This document shows positions 59,055 to 64,000 of a stretch of DNA of 64,000 bases, piece by piece; the first letter of the stretch is position 1, and every line of letters starts with the position of its first letter. A program made the translations under genes and the position numbers. This DNA is from Lycium barbarum (lineage: Eukaryota > Streptophyta > Magnoliopsida > Solanales > Solanaceae): NCBI RefSeq assembly GCF_019175385.1, contig NC_083338.1, positions 69,696,712-69,760,711 on the forward strand, read 5' to 3'. The notes under the pieces were generated by a model. The model did not search any database. It was given only the letters and a program-made list of their open reading frames with translations, and was not told where the DNA came from.

Positions 59055-60299
59055 CTATCCTGCCGGGCATGCTGAGGAAGAACCAGCTGCTGAACCTGTG
59101 GGCTGAAACCCAACTCTACCATTCATCGACGGGCAATCTCTCATCATGTGCCCCACCTGGCCACAAGTATAACAAGCATCCGAACTTTGGAGACATTGTT
59201 CAGAATGTAATCTACCGTACTGGCTGCATCGCAGTACTGGGGGTATCCTTTGACTATAATCTTCCCTGAACTGGGAATCTGAGGCCCTCGAACTCTGACC
59301 CTGTCCTGAATGAAAAGAGCAATCAAATCTCCTACCTGCGAATCGAGGAGGTGCACTGGTCACCGACTGGCCTGAGTGACTAGAATATGTCTGTCTTGAT
59401 CCCCCTCTATAATCGCTGCCAGCTCCCATAGATCTGGCCCTCTTACTTTGTCTTCTGTCGATATCACGGTCACCTCTTTGTTGTTGTCGCCCCTCCAAAT
59501 TCTGAGCATGGGCTTGTATTCGGGAAATATCCATCCCGTCTTGCAAGGAAGCCGTCAAACAATCTCTAAATAAATGTGGCCCTAGGCCACTCACAAATAT
59601 ATGCACCCGATCTCCCATGTCGGCTACCATAGCTGAGGCATATCTGGCCAAAGAATTAAATTGAAGGCTATATTCCCGGGCACTCATGTTTCCTTGCCTC
59701 AAATTTAAAAATCTATCCGCTCTAGCTCGGCGGACCTCGGGTGGCAAATAGTGACGAATAAAAGCATCTATGAACTCTTGCCAAACCGGAGGAGGTGAAT
59801 GCTCTCCTCTTGATAATACCCAGTTGTTATACCATAAAACGGCCACATCCCGGAGTATATAGGATGCCAACTCCACGGATTCAGTTTCGGAGGCATGGAC
59901 GATCTTCAATGTCCTCAACATTTCATCTATAAAACCTTGCGGGTCTTCCTCCGGCTTTGACCCGAAAAACTCCGAAGGGTTTAGGCTCATAAAATCACGG
60001 GCTTTGGTACTTGCTGCCCAATCACTTGAACTCGCATTTTGTCGTTGTGTCTGTGCGGCAACCAATTGTGTCAATAACTGGATGGCCTCGGTCATTTGTT
60101 GACCCGAAGCAACCGGCGGAGGAATTGGAGCTGGGGCTCCTCCTCGCTCTTCCGCATTAGGCGGGGTAGAAGAAGTATTAGACAAGGCCTCATTATGTGA
60201 TTCTCCTTCTTCTATATTCATCAGAGGCTCTCTTTCTACCCGCCTATTTGTCGTAGTCTTGCCCTTCTGGGCAGCTGTAGCTTTTCCCTTTGGCGGCAT
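59055..60299 (-). pseudogene. gag of element H, nearly intact
   Basis: The ATG at 60299 begins MPPKGKATAAQKGK. A Pro-rich linker is followed by the gag domain (about residues 110-260; FFGSKPEEDPQGFIDEM, ESVELASYILRDV, ADRFLNLRQGNMSAREYS) and a CCHC knuckle CYTCGQVGHMMRDC near 59135-59175 with all ligands. It runs without interruption for about 414 codons to the TAG at 59055, which in the family would be a sense codon since gag and pol share a frame. It could encode a Gag that lacks pol, but the 5' LTR has lost its promoter side. Confidence 0.85.
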
Positions 60300-60504
60300 T
60301 CTGAAATCATAACACACTATTAGGGAGGGTAAAATATTATGTATGGCTCTATCGCACGACCTCATAAGAAGAAGGATGGTCATTTTTCCTAAATGCCCTG
60401 TAGCCTCTTGTTTATTGATGTGGCGCGCAACACACCATAAATAAGACTCTACCAGACACGGCTCGTAGACACTTCCTAGGACTGAACTGCTCTGATACCA
60501 CTTT
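60300..60504 (-). promoter_or_regulatory. Element H leader and primer-binding site
   Basis: The minus strand reads tggtatcagagc at 60500-60489, a perfect initiator-tRNA-Met primer site, four bases from the LTR end. The gcgcgccaca leader segment lies near 60420-60430. Confidence 0.85.
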
Positions 60505-61747
60505 TGTCATGACCCAGCTAGGGGCCGCGACGGGTACCCGGGGCTAACCACCGAGCACCACTCGTTATATTACTCGTCTTACTCTTTTATTGCTATTTTA
60601 CCAATTTTATACTCAAGACTTAAGAAAAATCATCTTTCCATTTAAGAACATAACATACCTTTATATACATAAGCCTCTCGACCATCAAAATAATTTATAC
60701 ATATACATAATAGCATCTCGTGAGACCATCTAACCCACACTGCGCATCTATGAGCCTCTACTGGAGTGCTAAACATAAAGACGGGACAAGACCCCATCAT
60801 GCCCAGATATACATATATATGAATGTGCACAAAAGAATAATCAAGCACCTCCGGAACAAAGGAGTGCTTTCAATCGGCTGACAGCTACTACGGATCTTGG
60901 TCGAGCTCACCTCCTTGTCTACTTGTGGGCAAGAACACAACGTCCAAAGAAAAAGGACGTCAGTAGGAACATTGTACTGAGTATGAGAGGCATAAACAAA
61001 GAAAAAAGACAATGATATAGAGGAAATATCAATATGAAACATCTATGTCTGACTGTCAAATATAAAAAGAGTAATGCATGTTGTCTTACTCATTCTCATC
61101 ATCGTATCATATACGCATAATGTACAAGCTACCCGTCCATATAGGATCGGTGTGATAATAATAACATTAGCCTGCGTCCAGGCCTCCCACGTCCGGGGTA
61201 CCATCTCATGCCGCCCACTTGTGGTGTCTGCTCATGCCATCTGGCCATGGTGTATAGTATAGCTGCCCGCCTTGGCGGTGACTGCCCGGCTAATTAGGCA
61301 TGGTGTAATAGTAATATCATCATCATAACATGCTTATCATAATATGCTTAACCTATCATTGTACATGCATAAGGCTCAAGATCAACTATACTTTATCGGG
61401 GTGACGTAAGGTCGTGATTCCCCGATCTCATTATGGAGCAATCATGGACATTCTGCCTCACCTTGAAAGAATCAGCACATAAGGTGAGTGTAAACAATAA
61501 ATAACATCATTATCATTATAGGATCATCATATGATATTTCTTATCTTATATAATTACTCATAGACATAGGCTTTTAGTTTTCCGAAAATATAGGAAATCA
61601 TGAAGAGGAAAGAAAATCATGCTATAGGATTCATGCCATTAGAAGGAAAGGAATATCCTCACATACCTTTGGCGTTTAACTAAGCTATCGCTTGCTTGTT
61701 CTCCTTCGATTTCACGTTTCCACCTTCAAGAGAGAATTCGCACTATC
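60505..61747 (-). repeat. 5' LTR of H, truncated
   Basis: Matches 44645-45886 of the 3' LTR and then stops abruptly in unrelated sequence (LTR G). The first ~100 bp carry about ten differences to the 3' LTR, while the following ~1.1 kb is almost identical. Confidence 0.88.
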
Positions 61748-62708
61748 CACCACACAACAATGCTAGAATCACGACCACGCGCTATCCGAACCTAAACTAA
61801 TACTCCGTCGCTTAAAAATTGCTCACTTTTTGTTCCCCTCTCTCTCTCTTCAATTTCTGGAAATTTCTAGCAAAATATGGTGAAAAAAAGGGGGTCCTTA
61901 CCCTTTTTATAAGGGTAAAATTCGGGTCGGGGATACTGTAGCATTTTACTGTAGCAGCACGGTAGCAATCGGTTACTGGTGAAGTACTATAGCACACGTT
62001 TCTGTTCTGTCAGCTGAACTTGTAACGTCCATAATTCTCTACTCCGAAGTCCAATCGTTGAGCGGTTGGTTGCGTCGAAAACTAGACTCGACGAAATTCA
62101 TTTTGGGATTTATTTTCTCCTTAAAACACTTCATATGCTAAGAGATATTCGTCCTCCAAGTTGGACCAAAATTGCTCCTCATATTTTCGCCAAAGTCCGA
62201 CAAACTTAATTTCCTTCATTCACTTGCCCTCCAATCCTTTCGATACTTCTCATACATGATATTAAACCCCTTACAACCATAAAATAGGCACATATCACTT
62301 GAGTGTTCACAATTTAGCAGTTAACACCTACGAAACTCAATGTCCGAACTGCGAGGTGTAATAATGTGGTAGGTGCCCGCACCACTTGTGGGCTGGGTCG
62401 TGACATAGACGATTCAAATACCTCATAACATGACCTTATTAGTATGTTAAACACTCCTAGTCTTACCCCAAAAGTATGGTATAACACTACCAATCTTGCC
62501 GACTTTCGACGAAACTTATTTTCTTCGATTCGTTTAACTTCTAGACCTTCCAACCCTCTTGGTACTTGCTGATCGTGATCTTAAATATTTGTAACCTCCA
62601 TGGCATCATTATTAACTAAATTCAGATAATTTCAAAGATAATCTCATTTCCAAACTTACGTCAATTAACTTACGACGTACTTGAGGTATGAAAATGCGGG
62701 ATGTAACA
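61748..62708 (-). mobile_element. LTR G, last part
   Basis: Minus LTR sequence from the H truncation to the LTR start at 62708 (plus strand gatgtaaca). It contains a repeated TACTGTAGCA (61934 and 61947) in its likely U3 and a small plus-strand LTR-end relic (62356-62405). The boundary with H lacks a TSD because H is truncated. Confidence 0.5.
62356..62405 (+). mobile_element. Tiny LTR relic
   Basis: About 50 bp that starts tgtaataatg and ends gggctgggtcgtgaca, the plus-strand terminus of the local LTR families. It looks like an LTR reduced to its two ends, but could also be an internal duplicate of an LTR end. Confidence 0.35.
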
Positions 62709-62732
62709 GTGTAATTGCAATAACTAGAAGGT

Positions 62733-62873
62733 TCAATACGTACCTGAAATAGAGAATATGTGAGGGTATTTCTTCTTCATTTCCTCTTCCGCCTCCCAAG
62801 TGGCTTCTTCAGTATTATGATTATGCCACAAAACTTTAACCAAGACTACATCCTTAGTTCTCAACCTTCTAAC
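62733..62873 (-). pseudogene. Chromodomain fragment of element M
   Basis: Minus-strand peptide VRRLRTKDVVLVKVLWHNHN, then EEATWEAEEEMKKKYPHIF and a stop at 62733. This is the chromodomain end of a Ty3/gypsy integrase, more distant from A, B and H than they are from each other. It is cut upstream at 62873 by a GC-repeat segment. Chromodomains of this group target integration to chromatin. Confidence 0.8.
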
Positions 62874-63735
62874 TAGGGATGGCAAACGGCGCGGGGCAGG
62901 GCAGGGTAAGGGAAAAAACTTAACAAGGTAGGGCAGGGCAAAGGATAAATAGGGCAGGGCAAGGGAAAAACTTAACAGGGTAGGGCAGGGCAAAGGATAA
63001 ATAGGGCAGGGCAAGACGGGTGAACTACAATTGTAATTCTAAATTGGGCAGGGCCGGGCGGGGCATGTCAAATTCAGGTTGAAATTTTAAATGATAATAT
63101 TTCCCTTGTTTTATTCACAAGAAAGATTGTGTTTTCGAATCATCACTGAGACCCATCTACACACAGTGTTTACTACTATTGTACAATTATGTTTTGGTTA
63201 TTCTGGTAGTTTTATAAATTTTTATATTGCTGTAAGCTAATATAAAAAGTGAAATTCTTTAAACGTTAACAACTTCTCAAAGATAAACAGTATACATAAT
63301 CCTGTGAAATTCTACTTTTGTTAGGAGCATGTTAATTAATGCTTCTGTTATGACATATAATTACATGACAACAGTTTAAATTACCAAAATAATAATAATA
63401 ATACCATGATAGCAGATATAAAATTAGTCTTACATCAATTCCAACAAATGATGAACCTTATTTAAGCATATGATTAAGTCAGGAAATTATTTGTTTGAAT
63501 AAGTCGCTTAAGAGACCAGTAAAAAAACTAAACAGACTCTCCATATATGTATTTCCACACAAACTAACAAATTATTCATAGTTTGTATAATTTTTTGAAG
63601 TATAATTCTAAATAACAAATCACACAGAGTACAAATAAAATCGAGGACTAAAATATTAAATACAATATTGTAAAGTAAAAATAAAGTGAAAAAATGAACA
63701 AAGACATAAACGGGGTAGGGCAGGGCGGGGATTAG
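62874..63735 (+). mobile_element. GC-repeat DNA-transposon-like segment (hAT-like, tentative)
   Basis: It begins tagggatggcaaacgg and continues with gggcagggc repeats, including a 53-bp tandem duplication (62910 and 62963). The left end recalls non-autonomous hAT-like elements of plants. The right end (ggtagggcagggcggggatt near 63715-63734) is in the same orientation and is cut by LTR O, so no terminal inverted repeat or 8-bp TSD can be confirmed. 63061-63700 is A/T-rich with no gene. Confidence 0.4.
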
Positions 63736-64000
63736 TGTCACGACCCAACCGGAGGGCCGTGACGGGCACCTGGTGCTAGCCCACACGAGCACCTCTTAAC
63801 ATACCTTTACATTTACATCTAGGTGAGCCACATATTAAATCATACATTCCATCCATCAATCATACTAATCCCATTGGATAATCAATACATTTATATAATC
63901 ATTAGCAACTATGCCCATATCAATGTACATAAGCCGACGAGGCTAACAAAATGATATTCAAAATATAGGCCGACAAGGCCAAACACACCTAACCATATAC
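63736..64000 (-). mobile_element. LTR O, 3' end (minus), continues past the window
   Basis: It starts tgtcacgaccc at 63736 after the visible half-duplication attag. The reverse complement matches the ends of LTRs A and B (gtgctcgt/cacccggtgc region and the aggtgagccac segment). Confidence 0.75.

Larger units (their letters stand above)
44645..61747 (-). mobile_element. Element H: Ty3/gypsy chromovirus on the minus strand
   Basis: 3' LTR 44645-47080, coding region 47263-48732 plus 56982-60299, primer site 60489-60500, 5' LTR 60505-61747. Solo LTR I (with J inside) sits between RNase H and integrase. Relative to the 3' LTR, about 1.2 kb of the 5' LTR is missing (its whole U3 and promoter side), so no right-hand TSD can be found. 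Coding domains are those of A and B but come from a more distant subfamily. Stops and deletions make it inactive. Confidence 0.88.

Noticed and set aside
62733..63014. Proline-rich 93-residue protein
   Set aside because: The N-terminal part is a read-through of the GC-repeat segment. Only the chromodomain tail is genuine coding sequence.
1..64000. tRNA, rRNA or host protein-coding genes
   Set aside because: I found no tRNA-like cloverleaf, rRNA segment or recognisable host domain; every recognisable domain belongs to a mobile element.

Overview
This window looks like repeat-dense plant nuclear DNA, most likely from a eudicot and plausibly Solanaceae. The genus cannot be fixed from the sequence. 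I see no convincing host gene, tRNA or rRNA. Almost everything is LTR retrotransposon, mainly Ty3/gypsy chromoviruses of Tekay/Del type: long LTRs of about 2.4-3 kb, a tRNA-iMet-like primer site, gag and pol in one frame, and a chromodomain after the integrase. Elements sit inside one another, and boundaries were called from TG...CA ends and 5-bp target-site duplications (TSDs).

Layout. 1-2566 is the right part of a plus-strand LTR (K), inserted in the gag of a minus-strand element (L, gag 2567-2949, LTR 3163-4057). 4058-6547 is an old minus-strand remnant, tentatively Ty1/copia SIRE-like. First tower: minus LTR E (6548-40740) contains solo LTR D (8455-40681, TSD gttcc). D contains full-length element A (11235-40629, TSD ctgcg). 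A contains element B (15022-24932, TSD gttat) and gag-only element C (25258-34486, TSD gctgg). Second tower: minus element M (3' LTR end at 41463, chromodomain resuming at 62735) contains old LTR G (41672-62708). G contains solo LTR F (41702-44337) and minus element H (44645-61747). H contains solo LTR I (48733-56981, TSD gaaat). I contains J, a 4.5-kb block without LTRs (49533-54028), flanked by 574-bp direct copies of I sequence. The window closes with a GC-repeat DNA-transposon-like segment (62874-63735) cut by another minus LTR (O, from 63736).

How the parts work together. A, B and H carry a complete set of gag, protease, RT, RNase H, integrase and chromodomain regions, but all are broken by stops, frameshifts or lost catalytic residues. 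C is the youngest copy (LTRs about 1% different where sampled). It keeps an intact gag and encodes no pol, so it would have to borrow enzymes from a relative. In place of pol it has a non-coding interior with a regular 41-bp tandem array.

Most interesting unexplained structure: (1) a two-hairpin module near the 3' part of every LTR family here, whose second stem shows compensatory base changes between families; (2) paired palindromic boxes in the putative U3 of four LTR families at a fixed 19-bp offset; (3) an independent array of paired GCGATCGC palindromes at a fixed 21-bp offset in J; (4) the J insertion itself, with its very long flanking duplication; (5) the 41-bp array of C.
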